Under the pieces are notes generated by a model that had not been told where the DNA came from, did not search any database, and saw only the letters and a list, made by a program, of their open reading frames with translations. A stretch of 64,000 nucleotides of DNA from Eudromia elegans. Taxonomy: Eukaryota > Chordata > Aves > Tinamiformes > Tinamidae. The DNA is taken from assembly GCA_003342815.1 (NCBI GenBank), contig PTEX01000011.1, positions 2,148,363 through 2,212,362 on the forward strand. The letters run 5' to 3'. A program made the translations under genes and the position numbers. Below are positions 33,891-46,060 of the stretch, one piece after another. Within the stretch, counting starts at the first letter, position 1, and each line of letters starts with the position of its first letter.

Positions 33891-34410
33891 CTAGCAGCTC
33901 ACGCAGACAGAAGATTGCAGACACTGGAGTACTGGGGCAGATAACTTAGCTGCACTGAAAGGGTTGGAAATCCTGCAGTTAAAATAGAGCACATCCACTC
34001 TTTCTTGACATGTCAGCACACCACACGCACACAGAGCGTGACCTATTTTTCTTTCACTGACTAGTACACCTACAACACACTAAGTAAAATAAGGCACCAG
34101 AAGCACAGAAACTGGGGCTCTTCAGTTCAAGCACAGCCCAATGGCCCAGCTTTGACCTCGGTTCTAGTAGCCCTGAAACTGCACCCTCTGGACACGGTTA
34201 AAAGCTGCCCGAGGCTAACGCTGTTACAAAGCTAACCAAAATAAATGGGGCAGCTTTGAAGTTGTCTCATCTGGTGGGGATGTGGAAAATATAAACAGAC
34301 AGCAGTTTGTTAATTGATTTCCTTGTTCTTATCTGAAGACACCATCCAATTCTGTTTTACTGCACAACAATATAATACAGTTAAAGTTACGTATATTAGA
34401 AACACATACC

Positions 34411-34505
34411 TTTGTCACAAGGCTGCTTGGCAGATTAATTAGTATCGGAAGAGTACTTTGAAGATGTAAAGCACTATGAGAATGCTCCTTATTATCCTCA
34501 CTACC
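34411..34505 (-). mobile_element. MIR/L3-like ancient repeat relic
   Basis: The string agtactttgaagatgtaaag followed by cactatgagaatgctccttattat matches, in reverse orientation, the segment of amniote MIR-type repeats that reads tatagcgcttttcatc...ctcaaagcgcttt. The preceding cacaaggctgcttggcagattaatta block also fits. Strand and family (MIR or the L3/CR1 tail that shares it) are assigned from remembered consensus patterns. Confidence 0.5.
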
Positions 34506-35129
34506 ACTTATCATCAGTGGTGCAAGGCAAGGCTAATCTTCGCCCTCTACCCAAGGGGATGCGCTGCAGCCATTGTCAACAGCCAGCCCCACAGGGCCAG
34601 GGCTAAGGCCATGAAAGACTGACAGAGGGATTAGGCTCAGCAGCAGCACAGGCTCCTGCAGAGCTGAACTTCAGAGAGGGAGGAAAGCCTCAAGAATGTA
34701 AACGGCTGCCAGGCGATAGAAGGCTGTTCACTGTGGTTATGGAACAATTATTTGTATATAAAGATTCCTTGAGAAAATGGCCTGAAGCTTGGGAAAAAAC
34801 AAGCAAGCCCCTCTACGGAATCCAACCAAACTACTCCAAGGGCCTGCTTCTCCATCACCCTTAGCATTTTATAACTGCCTTGGTTACTGCATATGCAAAT
34901 AATGTAAGTGCAATTCAGTTAGAGTCTGCACTGTGAACTGCATTTTTCTAGTGAGGAGGCACAGAACAGGAAGCCTTTGCTGTAATCCAGATTTTGCCCT
35001 AGAGCACATCTTTGCTCTAATACAGTATTTGCTAGACTGCTTTACCCTGTCTCCTCCCTTCCTGAGCTGAAGCATTTGCTCTTCCCTCTCCATTTCTCCT
35101 GAGATGAAATAGCAGATTCTGCTGTTGAC

Positions 35130-35153
35130 TTTTTTTTTTTTTTTTTTTTTTTT
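35130..35153. repeat. Poly-T run (24 T)
   Basis: Twenty-four T on the + strand lie between gttgac and ggtgcccc. This could be the A-tail of a decayed minus-strand retroposon, but nothing recognisable adjoins it. Confidence 0.9.
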
Positions 35154-35825
35154 GGTGCCCCTCACTGCTCTAAAGGAAGCAAGACTTTAAATTACAGGTT
35201 TGGAAGACCTGGTTATGTAAGGCTTAAAATTAATCTGAAAGAGACAGGAAAATTAAATAGCCCCCTCATTTTTGCCTAACAGAGTAAAATAGTTAAATCC
35301 AGAGAGATTTCAATAAATGAAATCAGAAGTTAAAAGATAAAGCCATTAGTATTAAGTGTAATCATTTACCAGATAAAAACTATATCCCGTAGAGAATAAC
35401 TGTTGACACTATTACCCAAATTGGAAACACATACAGTATAAAAGTAGAACTTGCTTATCTATATTTTGTATCCCATTCTACTTTTACCCATCGGCTCACA
35501 TACTTCAGGATTCAGAGGGATTTCACCCTAAATCACTCTTGCCCACTGAGCAAGAAACAAGGAATACAAAAATATTTGTGTTCTGCGTGTCATTCCTGTG
35601 CAAGGTCTAACTAAAAACAAACATCACTGTATATGTTTCAGTCACCCGGAACAAAAAGGTTGCTAGGTTTCACAATCTGGTAGTTTATTCCTCATCCTGA
35701 TTGCTATGAACCTGTACTAACATTCATTATGTTTTTCCTTCTTTGATGTTGATATCTTGACTATAGGATTAGAAAGCAACTAGTTGCATAGTAGTACTAT
35801 TATACATATATTTTTAAACACACCG

Positions 35826-35950
35826 TTTCCCATTGACAGGTAAGTGAAAGGCACTCAGAAAAGAGAGAGTGAGTTACTTAAGGTCACCCAGCAATCAAGC
35901 AGAGGAGCCCCCAGCAAACTACCTCTTTAGAGTCCCAGCCAAAGGGGCTT
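35826..35950 (+). mobile_element. MIR-like SINE relic
   Basis: The sequence runs cccattgacaggtaagtg, then ggcactcag, then agagagagtgagttactt, then aaggtcacccagcaatcaag, then cagaggagccc, and ends in agagtcccagcc. In the same order this is the 3' half of MIR (lower-tract phrases cccattttacagatgagg, gaggcacagag, aagtgacttgcccaaggtca and cacagcaagt). The match is strong for a repeat this old. Confidence 0.7.
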
Positions 35951-36829
35951 TCCACCAAGCCAAGCCGCACTGCTTTCTCAAGTGACAGCTGAAATGTTAT
36001 CTCTGGTAAAAGATCAGCAGTGACACTGCATGCAAACCACAGCAACTTGAGAGAAGCACAGAGGTAAAAGATCAAAAGCAGTGTCTTTACCAAATCTGAG
36101 AGCCATCATGTTCTTGTTTGCATCTATCCTCCCTGCCGAACAGTCATCTGAAGAAACTGGAATGGTTTCATTTTCGCAGGCTTCAGAATAATTTTATGTA
36201 TTTACCTCTTAGGCTCTTGTGGAATTCATAAATCATACTTAATGAGAAGTATTAGCACAGACTTAGTGCAATTACATGATGAATGTTTGATTTCTGGCTT
36301 ACATCCGGAAAAATACATAGATTTCTGTGATCTCTAGAAAGGTAAAGATGAAACCTCATGTTTTAATTAGAGGCTAATAGCTTTAGCTCACTGTAACATA
36401 AAGGACTTTGCTTTTTTTTCAAGAAGCTTTTCCACTCGGCTGAAAGGCTGCTCTTTTAGTCAGGCTTGAGTTATGGGTCCGCTGGTGAAGCGAAGACAGC
36501 CTTTCTAAGGAGATATTGCTTTCCCTGAAGAGCTGTTACTCTGGGGGCAAGCACTGCTGCTGCATGAGTAGCCAGCATCTGAAGACAAAGGATACACTTG
36601 CTCGTGTGGGCAGAGCTCAGCAGGTTCTACCACTGCATCCAGGCGGGAAAAAATCCATAAACATGCCCATGTTTCTATCGTTATCACCACTGGAGCTGCT
36701 GCAATATTACTAGAACGTGAACTTTACATGCTGTGTGAATCTGAATAGACTTTTAATAAATACTAAATATTAATAACAAAATGCTGATAATATCATTCCC
36801 TCCCCCCTCCCCTTTTTTTTTTTTGCCAT

Positions 36830-36955
36830 CAGGAGCTTGCTATTGTCTTTGCCATCTCACATGAAAGCAGCTGAATGGGGAAGCTCAGTGATTGCACAAG
36901 ATCATCCAGTAGATTATTGCAGCAGCAGATCAATCTGCCTCCTTAATCAATTAGC
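36830..36955 (+). mobile_element. Possible MIR-like relic
   Basis: gctgaatggggaagctcagt, then gattgcacaagatcatccag, then tagattattgcag resembles the MIR segment around gaggttaagtgacttgccca and aggtcacacagctagtaagt. The match is weaker than that of the element at 35826 and could be a coincidence. Confidence 0.35.
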
Positions 36956-38600
36956 AAAGCATCTATACAAACCATTCTTCTATTCACTGGGAGAAAGCAC
37001 TTAAGGTGTAGCCAGGGGAGAGGAGCCACCAGGGTACCATGGAAGTGAAACTACTGCTTCCCCCTGGATGGTAGGAACAGCTAAACAGCACCCCCTCCTG
37101 ACAGCAGTTCACATAAACCACACTTGAAAAGAGAACAATCCTGCCCAGGAAATCTCTCCATAGCTACTTGTGTGCAGCGTTGGAAGAACGGAGCTGCCCT
37201 GAGACAAACAGTGAAAGTAAAGCTAATTCATGCTACTTTCCTTGCTAGAATATGTGAAAGCTGATGTGAAATGATGCAGTTGGAGCCAAGAGTAGCCAAA
37301 ACTTCTTCACATTCTTCACATTTGACCAGATTCCTGCTACTGTCTAGGTTTCAATTTCCAGCTGTTACCTCAATATTACTAAGATTTTTTGTCTCAAGTC
37401 TCTGAGATCTCAGACTGCTCTCAGCTCACTAAAACCACCTGACACGCATCTGCAAAAAAAAATTTGTGCAGTCACAGCTCACCATGACCTTCATCAAGGC
37501 ATGTATATGAATTTGAGCCCATAGCCGGGCTGATATTTGTAATCTAATAAAAACTCTAAACCAAAAGTTTCATGGATTAATAGAAAAAAAATGGAAAATG
37601 CATGTGCATACACTTTTGCATAAACTAAAGCAACCTTAATAAGTCACATACCTGGGTCAAACTTAATCTAATAAATATCTATTTGCCACAAGATGGCGTA
37701 TGTCAATTACTAATCTATGTTGGAATTAATTGCTTAAAAAAAAAAATACACCGTCAGCCAGTGAAATTCTATCCTGATTCTATGACATGTACCACCAAAT
37801 CGGGTTAATAATGAGCACCACAATGGTTTCCCTACAAACATGCACCTCCCCCCACAGTGAATCTTTTGGCTGCTTCCCATGCTGCTGCCATGGCTTTACC
37901 TCCTTTCCCAGGTGAGAGCTATGTCTTACACTCAGTCTGGACTTTATGCACCTGGAATGCATCTCAGGAGATGCCACCCCCTGCCTGTGGCTGCTTCCAC
38001 TATCAACAAGGGATGCAGTGGCACAGTCATGTGGGTACCAAAGAACAGCAACAGATGGATATTAACACATTCTCCTATAGCTGGCCCTTCTCCCCACCCA
38101 CCTCAGATGATCAAATTTGCTGAAGGGTATTTCTGACTTGCCCAAATTCCCTGAGAAGCCTCAGCAGAGAATACTGGGATGGCCTTGGTACCACAGGACT
38201 GAAGCCAGAGGAATAAAAATGGAGTTTGATCTTTCTGCAGCATTCACCAGTGAGAACTGGCATAAATCACTGAAATAAAAAGAGAAAAAACATTGTGGGG
38301 ATCACATGTTCATTCTTCCTTCAGCTGTGTTTCAGGGTCTTCTAGATTGCAAGAGTACTATTTCCTAACTAGATCTCAAAAGGTGAAATCTTAGATCTCT
38401 GAAAAGGTGTTTTCTAATGATGAGAAGAAACAATCATTGCCTTCTACACCAGACAGGAAGGTAAACTACATTTATTAAAGACAACTTATAGTTGTAAACT
38501 ATTTTAATCAAATGTGCATAATGGCAAATTTTTAATTTAAAATTTCCACATTTAAAACAACTTCTAGAAATCTTATCACACAAACACACACTCAGAAGTC

Positions 38601-38606
38601 TTTATT
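38601..38606 (-). terminator. C19orf12: C19orf12 poly(A) signal
   Basis: On the minus strand AATAAA lies about 1.05 kb after the stop codon. About 10 bases later comes the strongly GT-rich TGAGTGTGTGTTTGTGTG (38593-38576), an ideal downstream element. A second AATAAA further on at 38476-38471 also has GT-rich sequence after it and may give a slightly longer form. Confidence 0.7.
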
Positions 38607-38998
38607 TTTAGGGGAAAAAATAGAGGGAGAGAAATTGCGAGAACAGCTTCATTAATGTTTTTATATATATAAAAGAAGGCACATCTGTACATTTTCTATT
38701 CATTATATTGATTTACAAATGCCTTGTAGTAGTGCCTTGTGACAACAGTGAACAACTGGTAGGATATTAAGTAAAATTTCACTTGAAGTTTACATTAACT
38801 ATGGCTGGGGTGTTACCCCATACCACCACTCCTAATCGCTGACTGACTAGTAGGAGAGGCTGTCTTCCCTGTCAAACTTCAGCATCCAATACCTAAAGAT
38901 TTTGATTAAAGCAAAATTTATCCCACTAAACTTATCCCCTTCTAAAGAATTCAAGATTTCAAGAGTATTATTTTCTTGAGAAAAACTGTTTCATTCTT

Positions 38999-39027
38999 AA
39001 AAAAAAAAAAAAAAAAGAAAAAAAAAA
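38999..39027. repeat. Poly-A tract (A18 G A10) in the C19orf12 3' UTR
   Basis: A run of 18 A, one G and 10 A on the + strand. On the transcribed minus strand it is a U-rich tract inside the inferred 3' UTR. Confidence 0.85.
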
Positions 39028-39656
39028 GCAATACCTTGCTATTCCAGGATACCAGGAACAACTAACTGTGCATAGTTTGTCTACTTGTGGCTCTAAGTGT
39101 CAATTAGTCATTCACATTTTGTATAAAAGAAAAAAAATCAACTCAAGAAACACCATAAAAACTAAACAAAGAATAAAGAAAGGCTTGAGATTTTTGAGTT
39201 CACAGTAGAAGTCCCTTCCTTCTTATAACTTTGCTTTGCAGGACTGAAATAGACCGTAAGTAAAACTCTTCACAACACCAAGCTACTTTGGTGGCTTTGA
39301 CATTTACAGAAGAAATTTAAAGAACTTCTGAAACACAAGATTAATGTACCCTATGTAAACCACAACGACTTTGAAAATTTTATCCAGGGCTAACAACTAC
39401 CTAACACCAACCTAGCAGAAATGCAATTCCTTTCACCAGTTCTGAATTCGATCCTAGCTTACGGCACGTATTAATTCAAAATTACATAGCAAGTCAGTAC
39501 CAGCATAATGTAGTAATCTAATCCTATCTTCAAAGGAAAAAGAAAGGTCTGCCTAGATTTATCATTAGTAGTGATAACTAGCTAATTGCTATGTTGAAGA
39601 ATCTCAACTGCCACAGTAATATTCATTACAATATAAAAAACCTGCTCTAGAAAGGT

Positions 39657-40604
39657 TTATTCTGCATATTGTATCTCTGCTCTTAGCTCTTTTGTGAGGT
39701 AATTTACCAGCACTCCCAACAATTTTTGCTGGATAGTAGTATTTCCCATTACAAGAGCAGTCAGCTGAGCAACATCAGTCCAGTCTAAGCTCCTGAGAAT
39801 AACAAGGGCTTCATCATAGAGCTTCTGCTGCTCAGCAGGAGGCAACTCCAGTAAAATCTGAGGGACCGGCCTGAACTGTCCAGTAGTCATCCAGGCACCA
39901 AGCAATCCACCAAATGCTCCCCCTAGAAAATAAAGAGAGATGTTACTCTCAGATGTTACTCAGATCACTTAACGTTACAACTTGAAATTGTATCAGAGGC
40001 TGCATTGGTCATGTTCCCATCCATACCAGAAATCAATTTGCTCTGTTCTGTGCTACAACTAAACTTGGTCTATCTCCATGGGTGGGAAATAACACCCTAG
40101 CTGGCAAAAACAAACGAGTTTTTCAACAGGTTGTTTAAAGTGTTAAGAGAAACTAAAATCTAAACCTCAAATATCTGCACAGTTTCCTATTTTCTGCAAA
40201 GCAGTTGCAGTCAGGTGGTTACTATTACTCCAGAAAGGAACGTGGTCACATGCATTACTGATGCACATCTTGTTAAAAAACCCCTTACAAAAAGCCGAAA
40301 GACAAACTGGTATCTTGGCTCAGCAACACAAAACCTCACTGCTGCCCATCCTGCCTGTCAATTCACACATACTGAACACTGACCTGCTAGTTTCCTCACT
40401 CAGTCTGTTGACCACTCTTCGTATTTCCAGAAGAGAACACTTACCTACAGCAATGCCGGGAGGACCCCCCACAAGGCCCCCAATAAAGGCTGTGGCACCC
40501 GCGAGCAGCGCTCCTCGGCCAGAGTGCTTAACAGCAGCTTTCATCCCCTTCTCCTGAGAGAGGTGGCAGAACAGTTGCATCACATCATCAGGCCTGATGG
40601 GCAT
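39657..40604 (-). CDS. C19orf12: C19orf12 orthologue, mitochondria/ER membrane protein (2 coding exons)
   Basis: A small membrane protein of mitochondria, ER and their contacts. Its human form is mutated in the iron-accumulation disorder MPAN, and a role in lipid homeostasis is proposed. Coding exons on the minus strand are 40604-40445 and 39922-39657. The donor GTAAG begins at 40444, the acceptor ctag ends at 39923, and the split glycine codon is in phase. The product is 141 aa, the length of the shorter human isoform. An in-frame TAA lies 9 bp upstream of the ATG within the exon, so this start is fixed. Conserved blocks are [13 protein letters not shown] (21-33), a glycine-rich hydrophobic hairpin at about 32-66 ([23 protein letters not shown]) whose G58 matches human Gly69, [10 protein letters not shown] (80-89), and the C-terminus [13 protein letters not shown]. 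The gene is intact, with a non-coding first exon at the CpG island. Confidence 0.96.
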
Positions 40605-42211
40605 CTTGGCTTATTAAGGTCCTGAAAAAAATGTATCAAGTCATGTTTTGATCACCATCAGTTGGGACTAAATCTTGCTGCTCGACAATTCTTTCTTTTT
40701 CTTTTTTCTTTTTAAAGACAGTTCAGGAGACCATAAGCTTCAAGAGGTACATATACAAAAGGTGCGGCATCAAGTGAAACCAAGGGACAGACCAGAGAAA
40801 TTTGTATTTATGACAAATTCAAAAGTCTGAACATGAGCAAGTAATAGCAATGAAAAATTTAAGAAAGAGTCTGTCTAATTTTCAGTCTATTATCTTTGCC
40901 TCAAGCAACTGCCATGCTCATTCAGCACTGCATATGGCTCCCGAGAAAACACAGAGCAAGGCCACATTTTTAACATAGTTAGAGAATTATAATTGACAAT
41001 CTGACAGGCATTTCCTCCTTGTCATAGCTCTTCCAATAACTAAGCTGTTTATTTGCACATACTTATTCTCACCTCCATCTTGCAAAAGGTTTAAACAGCT
41101 CCAGTCCATTTTCCTGTTCAAACTGTTCACCTGAGTTTGAAAGCAACATTGTCTATTTCCTCCCGTCAAACTGATTTCCACAATTTCCTAAAGCCATTTA
41201 ACTGCTAAGAAACCCAAACAAGAGGCCTCAGGTTTCTGCAGTACGCAGGAGTTGGCCGTCATCTGCATCATTCTTTCAGCAGACTGCCAAGCAAATAGTA
41301 AAAACGAAAATTTCTCATAATGATGCACCACCTCAGACAGTGCAAAGGTGAACAACTATTCCAGGAGCTCTTTCAGGAGACACAAGCTTTCAAGGCTGGA
41401 TCCAAAGTGCAACTAGCTTAAGGGTGCAGAAGGAACAATCTATAACAAAAACAGTAACCACACTGCTGCCTGGTAACATAAAGTTGCAAATTTGTAATGT
41501 GTATCAGCCTCAAGCTAAAGAAGAAACATAGCAAAAATAGTAATTCATTGTTTTTGCTTTACTCCTCTCAACCCCTCCAAACGGCACTGCTGTTTGGAAA
41601 GCTAATACTTATTTGGACTCTTGTCTTGACTGAACAAGGTTCTTGGCAAAGCAGGAGACTTTATGTTCAACTCTAAATGTTTCAAAACAAAATTCTAAAA
41701 GATAGTGAGGGACACACTCCTTTCCCTCCAACTCTTGCAAGTATTTCTATGATCTCTTGGCAAAATAAATTTTAGAAGTCATGCATCAAGTGCTGCATTC
41801 AGTAATCAAGATTAAGAAAGATATAGCTAACTATATTTACAGGGTGAAGTCACATTTGTAAGTGTAAAGCACAAGATGGATCCATTAAAACATAAAAGAT
41901 ATGTTAAAGCAAACACGCAAGTAAAACCTTTGCCCTGCAGACTCCTGAGTCTAGCAAATGGTTGAGCAAATGGTCGAGTAGGACAAAGTTCCTGAAATCA
42001 GAAGAATCAGAAGAAAACTGAAGAAGTCAGTTATTATAAATCTGTTGTGATAATTTCAGTTTCTGACAAAAGATCAAGGCATTCCATCAGATGATTTCCA
42101 GTAGCGATATATTTTTTAACCATACACTTTTATAAAATTAATTTATTTTAACAATAAATTAGCAAGTTGCGGCACAGAGACTCCAGGCAAGCTTCATAAG
42201 CAGGCAAAAAC

Positions 42212-42234
42212 AAAAAAAAAAAAAAAAAAAAAAA
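42212..42234. repeat. Poly-A run (23 A)
   Basis: Twenty-three A on the + strand within C19orf12 intron 1. No retroposon body is recognisable on its 5' side. Confidence 0.9.
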
Positions 42235-42556
42235 GCCAGCTTGCTTCAGGCTGAGGCAATCCAAGCAAGGCTCACAAACCTCTGCAGCCGCAAACCTGCC
42301 ATCACATAGACAGTTAAGGTCAGCAAGAAGCCAACTGCAAGAATGAAGAATATAAAGCTATTTTTGACAACAATCTAATGATTGTAATCACTGGGGGAGG
42401 AGAACAGGAAGACGACCACAGCTGAAAATGTGTTAGTTACAGAAGAGCCAAAATCTTACTCCAGATTAACAGGGAGTGTTATTTTATGTGTGTCAGAGGC
42501 AGAATCAAAAGACAGCCCAAACTATTTTTAAACTTTGATTTTGTAACTGACATACC

Positions 42557-42559
42557 AAA

Positions 42560-42598
<39 letters not shown>
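42557..42598. repeat. (AAAT)n microsatellite
   Basis: About ten and a half perfect AAAT units (42 bp) in C19orf12 intron 1. The array is uninterrupted and so is likely polymorphic. Confidence 0.95.
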
Positions 42599-45369
42599 GC
42601 GATTTGACTCTAGCAGTGAAAACGGTGATTGTGGACTGGTCTGTACAAACTCTTCCTAGACATGGAGAAACACAAGGAACGTGAAACACGGGATCTACCT
42701 CAAGGGTGGGGTGCAAATAACAAGTGACATACATAAAACTGGGCCTGGCTTTCAGAGTTGTTGAGTCCTCACACCTCCTTTTGCCTTCATGTGACACTGA
42801 AATGCTCAGCACTTCATACAGAAAATACTGAGTATTTTGGAAAATATACTTGAGAAACCAAGCTTCATTGTACAAGAGTATATAATGTGTACAAAGCTTT
42901 TCTGTTTCTTTCTTCTTCTGCCATTCAAATATGACTGTGATCTCCCACTACCCATTGTGTGCTCTCCCCAAACACTCATCCGAGATGTCAGACTCTGGAT
43001 ATATGACACGATGCTCTCTTTCCCTCCAGGGACCAGGTTTACAAAGTGAGCAACTCTCGCTCTGTCTACCCTGAGAGAATGCCCTGACACTCGGTTCAGA
43101 ATCTACCACCAGTGAGTTTTACTAAACAGTACGGTCTTTCAAGAACAGAATTACTACTTCCTGAGAAGTGTTATAAAAAGAATTAAAACAACAGAAGGAC
43201 TCCATCCTACCCAAATTACTGAAAGTCTTGTTAACGTAAACAACTGAAGAGGGCTCTGGATGCTTCTCCAGTGTAAACCTAATTTCAGTGTTCTCCTATT
43301 TAACATTCCCATCCTATTCCCTAGGGACAGGCTTCCCTCACTTCAGGGAATGATGGTTTTAATACAGAAAAGCCACTTTATCCTGTGGACTCACTGTTCT
43401 ACTTAAACAAAAGAACACTGAACGTATAGGTACTCTAACCAGCACACTGCCTGGCACTGCAGAACCATCCCTCACTGCTCCTTACAATCTCTTACAACAC
43501 CAAGTCAACTGCATGTACAGCCTTCAACATGCACCTCTACAGATACAAATGCACAGAACAAAAATCAAGCACAGCTCATAAGAGTCAACTCCACATCTAA
43601 CAAGCTACAGAGAGGTCTATACATTCCATCAGGAGCTAGCTTCCTTTTGGTGGACAGAGCACAGGGATAAACAAGAACCTGGGGCGAGAACCTCTACCTG
43701 ACGCTAGGAAGCAGACACAAGATCCATGTAGGTCTTCAAACTGAAGCTCAATGACAACAGAAAATACATACACAAGCAGGGACATCCAGGATATAACCCA
43801 GGACAATTTCTTCCCTTCAATATGCATACAAAGGTTCCCTGTATGCAGCTCTATCTGTACAGCAGCCTTTGTGACATGTCTTGGACCAAGTATGAGGTCA
43901 GCAGCCAGAACAGACACAAAGTACTCAGCAACTGGGAGTGAAGAACACATCTTCACAAACCAGCATGCACAGAGATGAAGCTCGATGGTTAAACTGGCCG
44001 GAAGTCCAATATGTGAACAACTGAGGAGCAGGAAGGGAACCAAGGTACACCTACAAAGAAGCACACTCATATCAATAGTCCATAGCATACTGTTGGCTTC
44101 AGTAATAGTAAATTTGTGCTCCCACATCATTACTTTCTGAAGCTACTTTAGAACCTACCTTTAGACTCCTGCGAGGCAAGTGGTATGATTTAAATCACAG
44201 TCTCAGCAGCCAGTAAAACTTGTGTTGCTTTAAATATACAAGTTTTCACCCTTTTAAGAATCTTTTCAGTTATTTTCCTAAGTCAAGGTTTATTCTTATG
44301 GGTTGGTATGAGCATTAAAACATGCTGATTACAGCACATAATACTTGGTGGTCTTCTCTCCCAAACACAAAGACTCACCCTACAAATAGTTGTTACAATA
44401 ATAATAACAATGTTGCTGACTACACATTTATTCAGATGCTTAGTTTTTCAGGTTTCACTTACATCAGAAAATGATAAGAAACCAATTTACTTGCTAGACA
44501 ACCTTCATTCAACCCAAATACACAAAGCATTACAAAGATTTTGTAAAAACTGTGACCTTAAAGGTGTTGCCTACTCTTTTCCGCATGTTTATCAAAGTAC
44601 ACACGTTTATTTAATAAAAGAGGCAATGCATTTATCCACTATGCAAACAATCTATTTCTAGCTACCCAGGAGCTGATTTTACAGGACTCTTAGATACCTA
44701 TGAATACAGGTAAATATTCCTCATAACTAATGAAGATGCCTGCCTTCCACTCAGGCTAAAGGAAATCAGGTATCCACCCTGCTTAGGCACTCCTGAATGT
44801 CCCACTCACCTGGGCCGCTAAGTCACTAAGTATCAGGAGATGATTAGCCATAAGTCCCTCAAAGCATCAAGAAATTACCAGCCTCACTCAACTTCTTTTT
44901 CAATTACCAGAGAGGATCGGAAAGCTTTTATTTCTTATTTAGCTTCTCCGTTCTGAAGACACTGAATAAGAAACGAAAGTATTTTTGCATGTGCTAGTGG
45001 GCACTGAAGCAAAAACGCCAACAAGGAAAGCGAAAAAGAAAGTGGACTTGGGAACAGCAAAGCTCCAAAGCCACTCGGCACCGCGCTGTGCCAAGACTGA
45101 GCTCTGAACCGGCCTTGACACCAAAGGTGCTCTCCCTGATGCGGCTACAAAATCACCAACTCGTTAGAATTACCTTAGACAACGCTAGGGACACGCGGGC
45201 TATTACACCCTCGATGGCTTTCACGGACACAAGACCTCCCTAGGCTTCCGATTCTTTAGGCTTGCCTGCCGCACCTATTGGGGGATCGCTACTGTCTAAC
45301 TGATCACGCAGCGGCCTTGTACCCCGGCAAAGCGGCCAGATTTAGAAACCTCGTTTATTTATTCACTCC

Positions 45370-46060
45370 GTTTGTTCACGGGAGAAGGGGGGTCTCCCGG
45401 GCCGCCGCCCACCCGGTTGCGGGGCCCCGGCGCCCGCCCTGCTCCGGCCCCTGGGGCCGCTACCGCCGCGGCCCCGCCGCCCCCCGCGGCCTCCCCCGTT
45501 CCCGCTACTCACGCGCCGGCGCCGCGGCCGCCACGGGAATTTTCTGGAATTCTCCCGGCCCGCAGGCGCCGCAGCGCCGATGTCGGCCGCAGGTGGGGAC
45601 GGGGCGCAGGGAGGTGGCTGCGCGTTGTGCAGCCCCCTCCCGGCCGCCGCCTCCGCTCCCGGCCTGCCGCCTCCGCGCAGGCCCTGCCTCAGCTGCGGCA
45701 CGAGCCGGGCCCGGCCCTCGGCGGCGGGGAGGAGCGCGGGGCGCCCGCCGCGGCCCACACGGACGGCCCAGCACCTCCGCCCCCGTCCCAGGCACCTTCC
45801 CGCGGGGCGGGTCCAGCTCCCACCTCGGGGCGGTGCCGCCGCGGGCCGGGGACACGAACCCGGCCCCGAGGTGCCCCGGCGCGGCTGCGCGGGCGTGGCG
45901 CCCCGCGGGCCTCTCCCTCCCCTAGAGCCGCTGCTGCCCGCGCGAGCCCGCGGCGCGGCCGCCTCGCGCCGCCCCACGAGAGGCCGAAGCTCCCCGGGCA
46001 GGCGGTGGGGCCGGCCAAGCCCCCTCCACTCCCGCCAGCCCCCCACACCCTGAGGAGGTG
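45370..46060 (-). promoter_or_regulatory. C19orf12: C19orf12 CpG-island promoter and non-coding exon 1
   Basis: About 700 bp of very GC- and CpG-rich DNA. The minus-strand donor GTGAGT at 45512-45507 ends a first exon that must begin upstream, roughly 45540-45650. It joins the acceptor at 40622 and contributes only 5' UTR. No TATA box was seen. Long open frames on both strands here come from low stop frequency in GC-rich sequence and are not called. A good + strand donor (GAG then GTGAGA at 46058) raises the possibility of a divergent non-coding transcript. Confidence 0.75.

Larger units (their letters stand above)
33891..38570. other. Intergenic, PLEKHF1 to C19orf12 (right part)
   Basis: Non-coding and AT-rich, with MIR-like relics at 34411-34505, 35826-35950 and possibly 36830-36955. 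A T24 run lies at 35130-35153. No conserved exon was recognised. A poly(A)-like signal for C19orf12 at 38471-38476 (minus) falls near the right end. Confidence 0.6.
38577..39656 (-). other. C19orf12: C19orf12 3' UTR (inferred)
   Basis: AT-rich non-coding sequence after the stop codon at 39657-39659, running to the poly(A) signal at 38601-38606 and its GT-rich element. It carries an interrupted A/T homopolymer tract at 38999-39027. Confidence 0.6.
40622..45512 (-). other. C19orf12: C19orf12 intron 1
   Basis: From the donor GTGAGT (45512-45507, minus) in the CpG island to the acceptor CAG ending at 40622. The body is non-coding, with an A23 run at 42212-42234 and an AAAT microsatellite at 42557-42598. 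A 164-aa minus-strand open frame at 44130-43636 has no recognised similarity and is probably chance. Additional alternative 5' exons are possible but none could be supported. Confidence 0.7.
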
